From Gracilaria gracilis (lineage: Eukaryota > Rhodophyta > Florideophyceae > Gracilariales > Gracilariaceae), in assembly GCA_030374805.1 (NCBI GenBank), contig JARGSG010000107.1, forward strand, positions 62,001-126,000: a stretch of DNA of 64,000 bases, given 5' to 3'. The notes under the pieces are model-generated. The model did not search any database and was not told the origin of the DNA. It worked only from the letters and a program-made list of their open reading frames with translations. Made by a program: the position numbers and the translations under genes. Positions 1 to 10,889 of this stretch are shown piece after piece. Every line of letters begins with the position of its first letter. Within the stretch, counting starts at the first letter, position 1.

Positions 1-1405
1 ATTTGATGTGTTGCCATGCCGCTGCCGCAGATTGCTTTCTTGTCGTCGCGGCGCCGACAACGCGTCTCACAGCAATGAACGGCTGCTTTTATCGCGCAGC
101 GTCCACTCCCGTGCGCCCATGTGATTGATTTCTTTCTTCTCCAACCTGATTACCCTTAAGTTTAGTTGAGTTGGCTCTCTAGCTAGAGATAGCGCTTCCT
201 CCCGGCCGGCCGATCGATAAGAGGGCTAACGTTCCTACCCTCCGTGCCCATCAACGTGCCGCTACGCACACATCTCCACGCGCTGAAAACTCTCACGCAA
301 CAAGCAATAACTCTAGCAGCCTCGCCAACGTTTACTTGAAATCATGCCGACCTCCGCTCAAATGCATCACAACATCTCAACGCTGTGATCCAGCAAACAC
401 AATTCGCCAATTTACACCTCATACTACGGTACCGTGTGTGCTTACAACAGTACTGTAGATTTACCGCCCTTCTCAAGAAACCGTTTCTGTATCGCTCCAA
501 TGCTCTCCAGCAATCATTATTCGTCGCAACACGCTCGTGTCACAATTCATCGTCTTTGGCTCACAAGGCACGCCATCTGAGCGTTCAAGTCGCAAAAACA
601 GGAAAATCCTCAAGCACATATCAAAAAAAAAAAAAAACCAAAGGCACCATATCACAAGTCACATGCTCTACGTCGCAACGCAATGTGCACATTCCTTCGC
701 ATATACAAAGCAATGTCTGCTGCCGACGATATCTCACCCAAAAAAGGCAGCTCGCACTCGCTCACCACGCCAAAACCCACTATCACATCACCACCTCCAC
801 ATTCTCCTCACCTCCCTTGTTCCCCCCAATTCCTCCTTCACCCCCACAAAGCCCCCAGCGCACTGTTTGTCACAGAGTATACCTCAACAACAGCAACAAG
901 TCCCAATGACCAACTCATTTTTTCAGCTCAGTTGATGCCAGGGCCGTCCCCAACAGCATACAACCCTACTACAATGCTCGAGTTAATAAGTTAACTTCTG
1001 GTGCAAATCCGCACACCAGCACTCCACCCACCCAAGTATGCCCATCACACTGCACAATCTTTCATTGCAGCAAACGCTTCAGAATGTGCCGTCAGCAAAT
1101 GGCGCGTACCCGTTCCAGACAACTACATGTTCGCCTTCTTCTCCATCAAGCGATATGTAACAGTAAACTCCCCCTTCCCCACAAGTAAAGCGCATCGCAT
1201 TCGAATACAGAGCTCGTCGCCAAAACTATTGATTCGACATGTGATCAACTGCAAACCAAATCCATTCGTGAAGCCTCTCGCCTGTCTATAGCACATGCAC
1301 AATACTATGTCAACCACAGCTATCACTCACACCATACTGCCATAGCGAGATCAACACTACCACCAACTACAACCATCACTGGTTCTGAACGGGTGGTACT
1401 ATTTC
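1..1405. other. Intergenic, no gene recognised
   Basis: This stretch lies downstream of the LARP-like gene. Its open frames are short, differ in composition between frames and show no recognisable domain. Much of it is A/C-rich low-complexity sequence with one A-run near 620-640. It probably holds the 3' UTR of the neighbouring minus-strand gene at its right edge. I see no tRNA, rRNA or repeat in it. Confidence 0.5.
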
Positions 1406-4315
1406 TTAAGATTCAGACACCGTGGAGTTTTTCGCCACCTTCATGCTGCTCCTTGGCTTCGGCCATTGGCGAGGCCCTCCGGTGGCCCATGCACCTTTCG
1501 CAGTATGAGCCGTTTGATCTCCGCCTGGCGAATTCTTGTCCTTTGAGCCGGATATGTCACTCTTGTCTCCCGTCTGATCCCGAACCTCCTCGACGACAAG
1601 AACAGTACTATCAGTACTAACACCAGGTTTTGGCGAGCCACTTCTGGCTTTCTCATCAATTTCTACAGGATCATTTCTCTGTATCGGAGCGTTTAACAAA
1701 TGCGACTTTGCGTTTTCACCTGAATTGTCCTTTTCCTCTTCATGAGATGAAACAGGAGAGGTGACTTTCTGAGGTTTCACGGCTTGCTGCGGGGTGCTTG
1801 GGCGCACGGCAGTGCTCGCGGACGCAGGCTGAAATAATGATTTCGGCTTGTTAGCCCACACGGAGTGCGCGCGACTATTTTCTATGACAGACTTCGCCTT
1901 GGAAGGCACGTCTTTAGTCGAGCCCTCCATTGGTTGCCCATTACCTGAACCAGTGCTTGACTTGCTGCTAACCCTGACAAGAGCATTCGCAGATCCATTA
2001 GCGCCCGAGCCCTTTTCAATGCCATCACTAGCACTTCCATTGCGAGACACAGTATTCTTCTTCTTCTTGCCACTCTTTTCTTTGTCCTTTAAAGATCCGC
2101 TTGATTGGGAAGGCCCATGATTCGGAATCATGTCATTTTCGCTAGTTATTGGAGCGATAGCACCTTCTGAGTTAGATCGAGTAGAAACGCTTGACGGGCG
2201 ACTAGAAGGCTTCTTCGACCGAAGTATAGCTGCATACGACATTTGGGAAGGCTGGGGTTGTGACTGGCGCTTAACGTCGTTAGATTTCTTCTCAGACACA
2301 GCACCCTCAACAGCACGATCAGCTTTGGTGGCGATCTCCGAGGAGTCGCGTGAAGAACCTTCTACCTCAGTCTCAGCCTGTACCTTATTCTTCTGTGAAG
2401 AATCTGAATCAACCTTCACTGCAGCGGGTGGCCGATCGCTTGATATTGGTGATCCCGGGGTTGTGGAGTTGTCTACCATCTTTGGCGTAACAGCCGCAGC
2501 CGCGACTATGGGCGCAGGCGTGGAAGCAGCAAGCTCGGAGGCGTTAGCTTCTCGATCAGTTGTCTTCTTATTCGAAGACTGAATGCGGGGTTGCAGGTTT
2601 TCACCACCTGGGAGAGGGGGAAAGTTCATTGAAGCAAGATTCGGTTCGGGGCGAGGCTTCTCTTCTTTCACATTGCGACGGTCCTCGCGATTTCCAGTAT
2701 CGCTCCCAGACCCTTCACCGCGACCTTCTCGCAATCGACCATCAGCGTGACGATCGTTTTGTCCGTGGCTGCCATGTCGCATGCTATTCCGATTTCCCTT
2801 CTTGCCCTTACGATGGGAACCAGATCTGCCTTCCCCATTCCCAAGTGCCCTCATTCCCTGTCGTGACCCACCCTCATGGAAGTTCTTCGCATGAGATCGA
2901 TCGCGATTGTTTCCAGAAAATGGACCACGATTCCGAGGGTACATTGGCCGCGACGAGTCCACCATTACCGCCCCGTACTGTCCCTCCATAACAGTCCTTG
3001 GTCCACCTCGCATATCATGATCTCTCATGGTGATCGGTACCATCGAAGAGTCGATAGGTTGTCCCTGCATGGTCGCAATCGGCATTCCCGCTGAGTAGCC
3101 TTGCTGAGGCATTGGGGGCATTGCGACCGCATCGGTAGGAATTTGTGATCCAGAAGAATCGTGGACAAACTCATTGCCATTAGGAAGTTCACCATGCGCG
3201 TTTTGACCGGTATGATTTCCATTTGGTGCACCGGGGGCTGGATGGAACCCGTTGGCCATCTGGCCATTCGCAGAATCTTCGGGGATGGCTCCACCCGCCA
3301 TCATCGGCGCATTGCCGTGATTCTGAGCATGACTGACAGGCATCGCATGCGACTGAGCAATATGGGCAGATTGCTCATACGACATGGGCTGGTGGTAGCC
3401 CATAACTAAGGTATGGTGGGGAACACCACGAGGGTTCCCGATATAAGGACGGGGAACCGGAACACCAGGCGGGGCATAACCCCGTGGGGCCATGTAGGTA
3501 GCAGCCGCATGGGTGTAAGTGTACTGAGGATGAAGCTCAGGACCAGGGTGCATGACAGGCATCGGCATGGGAACCGGAGTCATAATCTGGCCATTCATCA
3601 TCGGTGCAGACATCATGGGCGGCATTTGGGGATAGGTTGGGTGATTAGCGGTTGAAGGATCGTGGTGAACATTGGTTGATGCTTGGTAAACAGAGGGCTG
3701 ACTACGGGCAGGCTGTAGATCACTCCTCGCAGGCGGCAACACGTTCTCTACATGAACCTCAGCAGTCACCTCCTGGCCGTTTATACTCTTTTGTATGACA
3801 AGCGGAAGTGCAGCCTCAGCACCAGAGGGAGAGTCAAACATTGCAACCCATACGGTGTCAGCATATGGCTGGATTGTTACCAGACCCGCTGGATGGGAAG
3901 CAGGCGGAGGGACAGTAGAGTTAGGATCAGCAGTGGGGGAAGGAATATGAAAAAGTGCTGCAACCTGATCGCGGCGCGCACCCAGCGGGACGTTGTGAAT
4001 GACGAGAGTAGATCTTCTGGCCCACGCAGGACGAATTCGAGCAGTCTTCTCGTCAACTTCGACGACGGTAGACCGGGCGTTAAGCAAGGTAGCTACGCGA
4101 CGTTTGTCGGTGACGCCCATTTGAATCATCTTGCGGAAGTTGAGAATGACATCTAACGAGACCCACAAATCGTCATCCATTTTCTGCTTGAGGAAATCAT
4201 CCTTCTCGAGATTGGCGCGACCCATGTACCACTCGACCTGGTGCACGATTGCATCCTCCATTTGAGAGGTTCCGGTGCGAACTGGCAATTGATGGCTGGT
4301 GTTGAGATGAGTCAT
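1406..4315 (-). CDS. LARP4-like La-related RNA-binding protein
   Basis: A single uninterrupted frame of 969 codons; the first true ATG is at 4315, and the frame extends four codons further upstream only through a TTG. The N-terminal ~95 residues form a La motif: Gln-Val-Glu-Trp-Tyr, an Asn-Leu, Asp-Asp-Phe-Leu, Lys-Met-Asp and a Trp-Val follow in the usual order. An RRM-like segment comes next (about residues 100-190; strands around LVIHNVPL and VWVAMFDS). The linker VDEKTARIRP and the RRM are closest in style to LARP4/4B, which bind poly(A)/mRNA 3' ends and stabilise cytoplasmic mRNA. The rest is low-complexity: Pro/Met/Gly-rich, then Ser/Arg/Lys-rich, with an FPPLP motif near residue 567 and MSYAAIL near 692. 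No intron is visible. Family-level assignment is strong; the LARP subtype is an inference. Confidence 0.85.
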   Translation of the reverse strand: MTHLNTSHQLPVRTGTSQMEDAIVHQVEWYMGRANLEKDDFLKQKMDDDLWVSLDVILNFRKMIQMGVTDKRRVATLLNARSTVVEVDEKTARIRPAWARRSTLVIHNVPLGARRDQVAALFHIPSPTADPNSTVPPPASHPAGLVTIQPYADTVWVAMFDSPSGAEAALPLVIQKSINGQEVTAEVHVENVLPPARSDLQPARSQPSVYQASTNVHHDPSTANHPTYPQMPPMMSAPMMNGQIMTPVPMPMPVMHPGPELHPQYTYTHAAATYMAPRGYAPPGVPVPRPYIGNPRGVPHHTLVMGYHQPMSYEQSAHIAQSHAMPVSHAQNHGNAPMMAGGAIPEDSANGQMANGFHPAPGAPNGNHTGQNAHGELPNGNEFVHDSSGSQIPTDAVAMPPMPQQGYSAGMPIATMQGQPIDSSMVPITMRDHDMRGGPRTVMEGQYGAVMVDSSRPMYPRNRGPFSGNNRDRSHAKNFHEGGSRQGMRALGNGEGRSGSHRKGKKGNRNSMRHGSHGQNDRHADGRLREGRGEGSGSDTGNREDRRNVKEEKPRPEPNLASMNFPPLPGGENLQPRIQSSNKKTTDREANASELAASTPAPIVAAAAVTPKMVDNSTTPGSPISSDRPPAAVKVDSDSSQKNKVQAETEVEGSSRDSSEIATKADRAVEGAVSEKKSNDVKRQSQPQPSQMSYAAILRSKKPSSRPSSVSTRSNSEGAIAPITSENDMIPNHGPSQSSGSLKDKEKSGKKKKNTVSRNGSASDGIEKGSGANGSANALVRVSSKSSTGSGNGQPMEGSTKDVPSKAKSVIENSRAHSVWANKPKSLFQPASASTAVRPSTPQQAVKPQKVTSPVSSHEEEKDNSGENAKSHLLNAPIQRNDPVEIDEKARSGSPKPGVSTDSTVLVVEEVRDQTGDKSDISGSKDKNSPGGDQTAHTAKGAWATGGPRQWPKPRSSMKVAKNSTVSES

Positions 4316-5614
4316 TGGGGAGTGCAAAGACAGTCAAAAAAAACGAGGGGCGAAAAAGAGTGTGGAGGCAGACGGCCCACGGTGGGTGTCTGCGACAGAA
4401 TAGTCCAAAAAAGGAAGGGGGGGAAGGGCAGAGGGAAAAAGGGTGAAAGGGTACAAGTGGGGACAAGCGACAGAGAAAGGCGAAATTAGCGTGAAGCAGT
4501 AAAAAAAAAAGACGGGGAAGCAGAATTGAAAGGTAGGCGGACAGCACTGAGCGAGTGCGACGACGGAAGAAATGCGCCGGGAGACAGACGGGGGTTCGCA
4601 CGCTGAACAGAGAAAAGCGCAGCGTAAATCGATGCGACGAGGGTGCTAGAAGCGCGCGCGCAGCAGAATTGAGTGAAAAGCAGGGCGCAAAACAGCGGCG
4701 ACGACGACGGGAGGACGGGACTTGAAGAGGGGAAGAAATAGGGTGGAAGAAACGAGAAGAGGAGGGGGAAGAGGGACGAGGGGGGGAGGGGGGAGGGAGG
4801 GGGAGAGGAGGGAGACACGACGACGCTGGGTCAAGCGCAGCGACGACGGAGAAGAGGCTGACTAGCAACCAGCGGCCGACGGAAGGGGTGGGACGCCCTG
4901 CAAGGGCTGGGCGCGCTTAAGACCGGCGCACATCTCGGCCGGAAAAAGTGGACAAAACGTGGTGACGTGTCCGCGCAGAGCGATTTCCAAGCGTGGCTTT
5001 GTGCGCGGCACTCGTGGCGATACGTGTTCGACGTACCCACGTGTAATATGAAGGTATGGGAGCGCCGCGTGGCGACTCGCCACTGGCGAGTCAACAGTGG
5101 CGAGTCGCCAGCACACTGCACTGTGACTGTGCGCTCTCTGCTCTGCGCAGGTGCACCAACTGCAGCGGTCGGCGCGCTCTCTCAGCTATCTATCGGCCTG
5201 CCCCATCGTGTCTACCATCCGGTGGCTAGAGCTATCTTACCAGTAGACGACGATTGGTGAATGAAACAACACCGGCGCTGGGGCACTGTCGTGCGCGGCC
5301 CGCGCCCGCGCCGTACTACCGCGCCGCTGCTCCGCGCTGCTCGGGCGCGCCTTCCGATAGGCGGCCCTCCGCCGCGCCTTTAGCGCCTCCGGCGCACGTG
5401 CTCGCCACGTTAGACGCGCAGCTTGCGGGCCGCTTAACGTACGAAATCACTTCTGCACATCTTTCGGAACAAGCTATTTACAACAACAAACAACACATTG
5501 TACGATTTCCCCCCACTTCAATCGTCAAGCGCCCCGAAAGTCATCCCCAAGTCCCCACCGCGCGCGGGGTGCGCTTGAGATCGCCTCCTCCTGTCCCCCC
5601 CCCCCCGGGAAAGG
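4316..5614. promoter_or_regulatory. Intergenic: CAX 3' side and LARP 5' side
   Basis: Both flanking genes run leftwards, so this 1.3 kb holds the CAX 3' end and the LARP promoter/5' UTR. From about 4380 to 4860 the plus strand is strongly purine-rich, i.e. a long pyrimidine tract on the LARP-coding strand just upstream of its ATG. That is typical of a leader or core promoter rather than of coding DNA. Long frames here are composed of Ser/Pro/Phe/Leu runs and are artefacts of this bias. A nested palindrome lies at 5070-5110. Confidence 0.45.
5070..5110. repeat. Nested perfect inverted repeats
   Basis: A 13-base arm at 5071-5083 (GGCGACTCGCCAC) is the reverse complement of 5097-5109. The left arm can also pair with 5084-5092. 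Three iterations of the core GGCGA(C/G)TCGCC therefore lie in about 40 bases. It could form a cruciform, bind a dimeric protein, or be a mini-palindrome left by a transposon. Its function is unknown. Confidence 0.6.
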
Positions 5615-7111
5615 CTATTCCATGAAGTAAAACGCTGCCGCTAGGATTGCATAACACATCACCAGCACAGCTCCTTCCAGCCAGTTCGACCGCGAGTCCC
5701 GCAGCGTCGCGTTCACCACAAACACCGAGAACCCAATGCATACCGTCTCGAACATTTGGAACCTCAACGTAAGGTGGTTCGATCCAAACAGCCACGATAT
5801 CACCACCAGGAATGGCGCCGCAAATAGCGCGATCTGAACGCTGCTGCCGCACGCAATGCCGATCGACAAGTCAATCTTGTTGTGCCGCGCCACTAATATC
5901 GCTGACATGTGCTCAACCGCGTTGCCCACAACCGGCAACAAGATCACTGCGATGAACTTTTGCCCCAACCCCACGAACGACGAAAAGCCGTCGATGGCAT
6001 CCACCAAAAACTCCGAGCAGATTGCTACCAACAGTACCATCCCCACCAAAATAGCCGACGCCACCGGCAGACTAGCCACCTGTTCATCGTGCGACTGTGG
6101 CGCTTGCAATCCCGCTTCCTCATCCATCCCGTCGTCGATGCCCTCGTACAGCTCTGCGTGAGTGTACAGCTGAAACATAAGATACATGCCGTACATGCAT
6201 AGTAGACACACGCTAGTCACCAGGCTCATTTTCTCCTCCGTCACGGCTTTTCCTTCGTTGTCCGGAATTGCAAACGCAAACAAGGCCGGAATGGAGAAAC
6301 CGAAAACAGCAAACGAAAGAAGGTCAGCGTTCGCTTCGCTCACAGCTGGTAGCACCATTTGCTCGCGGTACCGCAGCCCGCCAAAGAAGAAGGCGGAGCC
6401 CAGAACGAGTAGTAGATTGCTGAGCACCGAGCCCGCAATGGTATCTTGAATGAGCGTCATTCGGCCGGCGCGCAGCGCCGAGATTGATAGAATGAGCTCC
6501 ACTGCATTTCCAAACGTGACATTGACCAAAGCACCCAGCGTTTCGTTTGTGTGCTCTGCAATGTCTTCTGTTGCCTTGCCGAGCAGCATTGCCAATGGTA
6601 CCATGCCAAGAAAGTTGAAGAGGAAAACGTAGACGTCGGGAAAGTGTAGTAAACCGGCCAGAATGCCGAGCGGTACAAAGATAAGCATTATGTTCACGTT
6701 GGATGAATAGCCGTCGAGCCCAAGGTTGATGCCGTCTCGCATCTGGTTTAACTGCCCGCATGGCACTGTGTTCATCTCAGAGATATTGGAGAAGCGGCGA
6801 CCCATGACGGGGTCGGAGGAGTGACGGGCAGCGAAATAGGGCGCTTGTGCTGACATTTGAGCCATTTCGCTGTTGCAGGCTGGCGGTACGGTGCCGTACG
6901 CGACGGTGCGAGCTTTGGCAAGAAGGCGTGCTGAGTCCATGAGCATTGTGTCGGTGAGGGATGTGGGTGAGAGGTTTGATGAGGGCGTACGTTGGGACAT
7001 GGGCAGAGAAGGAGGCAGTCTGGAAGTGGAGAAGTTGACGTCGTTGATATCGAGCGTTGTAGGACGACTAGAGGAGGCTGCACACAGCTCTTCCCGTGCA
7101 GGGCGCTCCAT
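5615..7111 (-). CDS. Ca2+/H+ antiporter, CAX family
   Basis: 498 residues from an ATG at 7111, one open frame. CAX proteins exchange cytosolic Ca2+ (or other divalent ions) for luminal H+ at the vacuolar membrane. The two hallmark alpha-repeats are present: GNAVEL at 201-206 within VNVTFGNAVELI, and GNAVEH at 396-401 within LPVVGNAVEHMSA. The family signatures SVLSNLLLVLG (228-238) and GSSVQIALFAAP (422-433) are also present. About eleven hydrophobic segments lie between residues 141 and 497. An acidic loop (residues 320-343, YEGIDDGMDEE) separates the two halves, as expected for the family. The first ~135 residues are Ser/Thr/Pro-rich and soluble, matching the autoinhibitory N-tail of many CAX proteins. 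No intron is seen. The next gene downstream on the same strand is the LARP-like gene. Confidence 0.93.
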   Translation of the reverse strand: MERPAREELCAASSSRPTTLDINDVNFSTSRLPPSLPMSQRTPSSNLSPTSLTDTMLMDSARLLAKARTVAYGTVPPACNSEMAQMSAQAPYFAARHSSDPVMGRRFSNISEMNTVPCGQLNQMRDGINLGLDGYSSNVNIMLIFVPLGILAGLLHFPDVYVFLFNFLGMVPLAMLLGKATEDIAEHTNETLGALVNVTFGNAVELILSISALRAGRMTLIQDTIAGSVLSNLLLVLGSAFFFGGLRYREQMVLPAVSEANADLLSFAVFGFSIPALFAFAIPDNEGKAVTEEKMSLVTSVCLLCMYGMYLMFQLYTHAELYEGIDDGMDEEAGLQAPQSHDEQVASLPVASAILVGMVLLVAICSEFLVDAIDGFSSFVGLGQKFIAVILLPVVGNAVEHMSAILVARHNKIDLSIGIACGSSVQIALFAAPFLVVISWLFGSNHLTLRFQMFETVCIGFSVFVVNATLRDSRSNWLEGAVLVMCYAILAAAFYFME

Positions 7112-9200
7112 TGTGGTCTATTACGTGGACGGAAAGCGGTGGCTGTTGGAGCGGGAGATTGCCCGATTCGGTTCGGTTCACCCGGGCGGTGCGTAGGTGT
7201 GCGTGAGGCGGGTGCGGGCTGTGAATTGGGTCTGACCGTTGCGGGGTGCGTGTTTTGAGTCGAAGCCGCAAGCGCTCAGCAGCAAGTACCAAAGGTAAGG
7301 CTAAGTGGTGCGATGGTGCCAACGGAGGCGGGGCGCGGCTGAGGTCAGCGGCGGCACGCTGCTGGGGAGAGATGGGCGGAGGAAATGTCTCCTTATTTTA
7401 AAGCAAAAGAATAAAAGTGATTTCTCGCCAGCGATTGGCGCACTTTTTGCCAGCAGAAATGTCTTCTCGGCAGTGCCTTCTGCCAGCGAGCATTTGGCGC
7501 CCGCGCCGTCGTCGCGTCCGTTCCCAACGGGAGAAAACAACTCTTTCTAGCTAAATCTGCGCAGCCGCAACAGCACATTAACCTTATCCTGTTCAATTGA
7601 GCTTTCTTCAGTGCCCGCAGCAGCTTCCATTCACTTCCCTCCATTCAACGCGCACCATGTGGACAACCACTTCTTAAATCTAATCCTTACAGCCCTCCGT
7701 TTTAGCCCAACACCCAGCAGTGGACCGCCGTACAATGTGTACATAACTTAACTACACTTTCACATTCGCCCCTGAACCACAAACGTGGGAGAGCAAGTGA
7801 CTTCATGCTACGTGTGTTTATTTCTACCCACTCATTTCCAACCACAACTTGCATTTGACTCCCAATTCCACACCTCACAAACTCTAAACCCTACTCTAGA
7901 TAGAAACGCCATGACACATTTCCAAGCTCGCCCTGTCTCTGCTTTACCCTTGGTTAGAATCTAAGAACCTGTTGTAACAAACAAGTCTTGGCACAAACTG
8001 TTCTTCCTGATTGCATTACTCCGTATCCAATGCTGTATCTACAGTACCACATATCTTATCTACCAACGGTACCGTCGTACCGGTAGTGCTGCTACTGCTA
8101 CGGCAGCAACAATTAACAGCATAATATGAGAGAAGTGTACCAATTTGTCCCCCCAAGTTGCAAATTTTCTACATGTCAAACTGCACACGTCACTGTTGCA
8201 CATGTCACTTTCCCTCACACACGCAGGCTCTCTCCACTTCTACGCCAAAGTTGATAAAGTCTCGTAAGAACACAACAAACTCGTTTCTAGGAAATCCACA
8301 CTTCAATGCATCGTTTTTCTTTTGATACAGTATCTCCTTTTGCAAGCGAAGAGATCTCCAAAACGTTGTCTCTGACGAATCCCCTGAAACATCATTGTGC
8401 CAATGACACGCAGCATTCAAGGCGCTATAGCTGCGCCATCAGTTAGGAACACAGACTATGGTGTTTAGATTCCCCTTAAGGCAGCCATAAATGGCAATCC
8501 CTGCAATATATATTGCTATTGCAAGGAACAATTGATAACTTTTCATTTTTTTTGCTTGTGACGAAACATTCTTGCTCCCCAGAAACCAATCTACTGGGAA
8601 GATTTAATTACAGACGACGCCTGGCTATCTTGTACTTGCAAGTGTAAGTCCCTCTTGGACGAGATCTGAGGGAGCAGATGCAATGATTGCATGACCATGA
8701 TTTGTGGCAATACTCAGTGCAGCATGCTGCCGAGAAGACACCTCAACGTGTCGCGGGGAAGCGGCTCCCTTGCTGCAGTCGCGCTCAACGGTCGGTTTTA
8801 CTTGAAGCGTATAAAACCGAAGTTAACGCTACCCCTGTGCTGACACACAATGATAGCTTAGCACATACCAGAAGCGATATAAGAGTTCTGACCAAATGTC
8901 TTCTAGTGTAATACCAACCCGATAAAGATACCTCCAATTATGTGGATTTGTCCTGGTTCGAAAGTTTGCATACTGTTTTGGCACATGTGTGGTTCGTGAT
9001 TGAAAATGGTTCGCACCACAGCTTTTTATACGCCCCTAGAAACTTTTAACAAACTTGTAGCACGTAGATACGCTAGTATAGTTGGCGTTGAAACAGGCAC
9101 CCCCTGAGTTACACAATAACTTTAAAAGGTTGAGGAAGCCCTCCTGTGATGCAACGCCAATGACAAGCAAGTGCAAGCGGCCCACCGTAATTCACCAGTA
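7112..9200. other. Intergenic, CAX upstream region
   Basis: The first 200 bases presumably contain the CAX promoter and leader. I see no protein-coding frame with credible composition, no tRNA and no obvious repeat unit in the rest. Small imperfect palindromes occur around 8065-8105 (runs of ACCGGTAGT/GCTACTGCT). The stretch ends at the GGAAG target duplication of copia element B. Confidence 0.5.
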
Positions 9201-9205
9201 GGAAG

Positions 9206-9333
9206 TGTGGACACCTGTGACACGTACAAGGTCCGCTCTCGCGGACCCCCGACGTCAGCTGTCACTAACTGCGTTGCGCGCATGCCCGCAAGCTGCGACC
9301 GGTATCCTATCAGTTTGACCTCCCGGCGTACCT
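9206..9333 (+). repeat. B 5' LTR, left part
   Basis: Matches the first ~128 bases of the intact LTR at 29951-30263, then is cut by element A. The target site (T/C)ACCT is duplicated at 9329-9333 and 15774-15778; the intact LTR still reads CACCT at this point. Confidence 0.88.
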
Positions 9334-9617
9334 TGTGGTAAAATAGGAGAGTAAGTGCGCGCGGGGAAGGAAGCGCGCGAAGAAGAAGTAAGGTAGAAAG
9401 TGTAGTTGATAGTGAGGATGATGAACCGAGGAGAAGCCAAACTCCTCGGTTTACCCCGCTTTTATAGACATTGCGCGTTTCCTGAATGGGAAACGCACAA
9501 TGAATTCCACTCTAGAAGGCCACGCAACTGTCAGTTTGACAGTTGCGTGGTCAAACAACAAGCATTTAATTATCAGCCTCCCGATATGGAGGCTGATAAT
9601 TTGCACTTATTACCACA
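9334..9617 (-). repeat. LTR of A (3' LTR in element orientation)
   Basis: Bounded by TGTGGTAA/TTACCACA. It contains four consecutive inverted repeats at about 9423-9452, 9470-9501, 9520-9550 and 9569-9600. Confidence 0.92.
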
Positions 9618-9668
9618 TTCGATCTCTTTTTAAAGTCGTATAAGACAATGCATACTATAGATTTCTAA

Positions 9669-10832
9669 CTACCAATTGTTCCGTAGGATGAACAACTTTG
9701 TTATCTTGCCTTGTCGTATCCAAAAAATGATTTTCCGTGAGTTTTGTAAAAACGTCCGTGGGATTATATTCTGAGCGCCAAAAACAACATTACAAATGCA
9801 CATCGATTCATAGCTCTCTCGAACAGCGGCAATGTCGATCATCAACTTCCGTTCTGCGGTAGTACAAAACTTGGTTATAACGTCGAACAAACGTCTCGAG
9901 TCGGTATACATACTCAAACGCAATTCCTTACCAATCATTTCCTCTACGTCCGTTTTCAAAGTGAAGGCAAAATGAAAGGCGTCTGCGAAGGCGTAAACTT
10001 TTCCTCCACATATGCTTCTAACGACTCTTCTGCTCTTATAACTTGCATAATGAAAAACGTTGCAGTTATCGTGTTTGTCTGCGAAAAGCACTATGTAACC
10101 GAGCTGTGAAGTAAGGTCTTCATTATTGGCAAATGATGAGTCAGCGTAACCCCTAAGACAAAGACTGTGGAAGTCAAGTTTCTTGAAAGAGAACATTACG
10201 TTTCTCGTGACTTTGAGATAAGAAGCCGACTTGTTAATTAGTTTTCCATAGTCTTTGGCTGTTTTCTGAACCATTTCTTCGGTTACTTTCGAGAGTTTGT
10301 TCACAATGAAGCAGATGTCTGGGCGTGAGTTACATATCCAAGCTAATTTGGCTGCAGGCGATCTAAATGATGCAAAACTATCGTCTGGCAGTGTTTCTAA
10401 TTTATCCACATATTCCTTTTGACTTGTGGTGAACTCATTTGGTTCCTTTTTGATGTTTATTCCTGAGAATTTGAAGTTATCGAATTCTCTGGCTCTGGAT
10501 TCGAAACGTTTAAGTGATTTGTTTGCGAGTTCGAGAAATTGCTCGTTTTTAGATAGGAGTGAATCATTGACGTAGGTTCCAATCATTCCACCAAGTTTCT
10601 CGTCTAATTTTCTGTGGAAGAGTGAGATATCGGATTTAGCCTGTGCCATTTCGAGTTCATCCTTTATGTGTTCCAACATTGTTCTATTCCAATAGTCTCC
10701 GGAGTCCGGGAGGCTGTAGAGAGGTTTCAGCAACTTCAAAGCAATGTTTGGGGGCATTTTGAAGTCTGCTGATAGTTTTAAATATACTTCTCTCTCCAGT
10801 TTCTCGTTGGTTTGTAAGTATGCCTGGCTCAC
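9669..10832 (-). pseudogene. A: reverse transcriptase and RNase H region
   Basis: The copia RT signature SQAYLQ (of D-[IV]-[SK]-x-A-[FY]-L) starts the segment. It is followed by LLKPLYSLPDSGDYWNRT, which matches the copia 'LYGLKQSPRxW' block, and by the YVxD catalytic block near residue 87. RNase H follows, with GYADSSFANNED and a C-terminal INDIAAVRESY-like helix. The type resembles copia elements of oomycetes and red algae. It is part of a fossil element; no further repair detail is given. Confidence 0.85.
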
Positions 10833-10889
10833 GTCGTGGCTCCAGATTCTAAAACCAAAAATGGTGGATAAACTGAGGATAGTTCTAAT

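Noticed and set aside
385-1291. Several plus-strand frames of 75-175 codons
   Set aside because: A/C-rich low complexity, overlapping in different frames, no motif.
4197-4868. Long minus-strand frames rich in Ser, Pro, Leu and Phe upstream of the LARP gene
   Set aside because: They arise from a long pyrimidine tract on that strand, overlap each other in several frames and show no domain; treated as leader/promoter.
7112-9200. tRNA or small RNA gene
   Set aside because: No cloverleaf-like set of arms or conserved T-loop (GGTTCGAATCC) could be found by eye.
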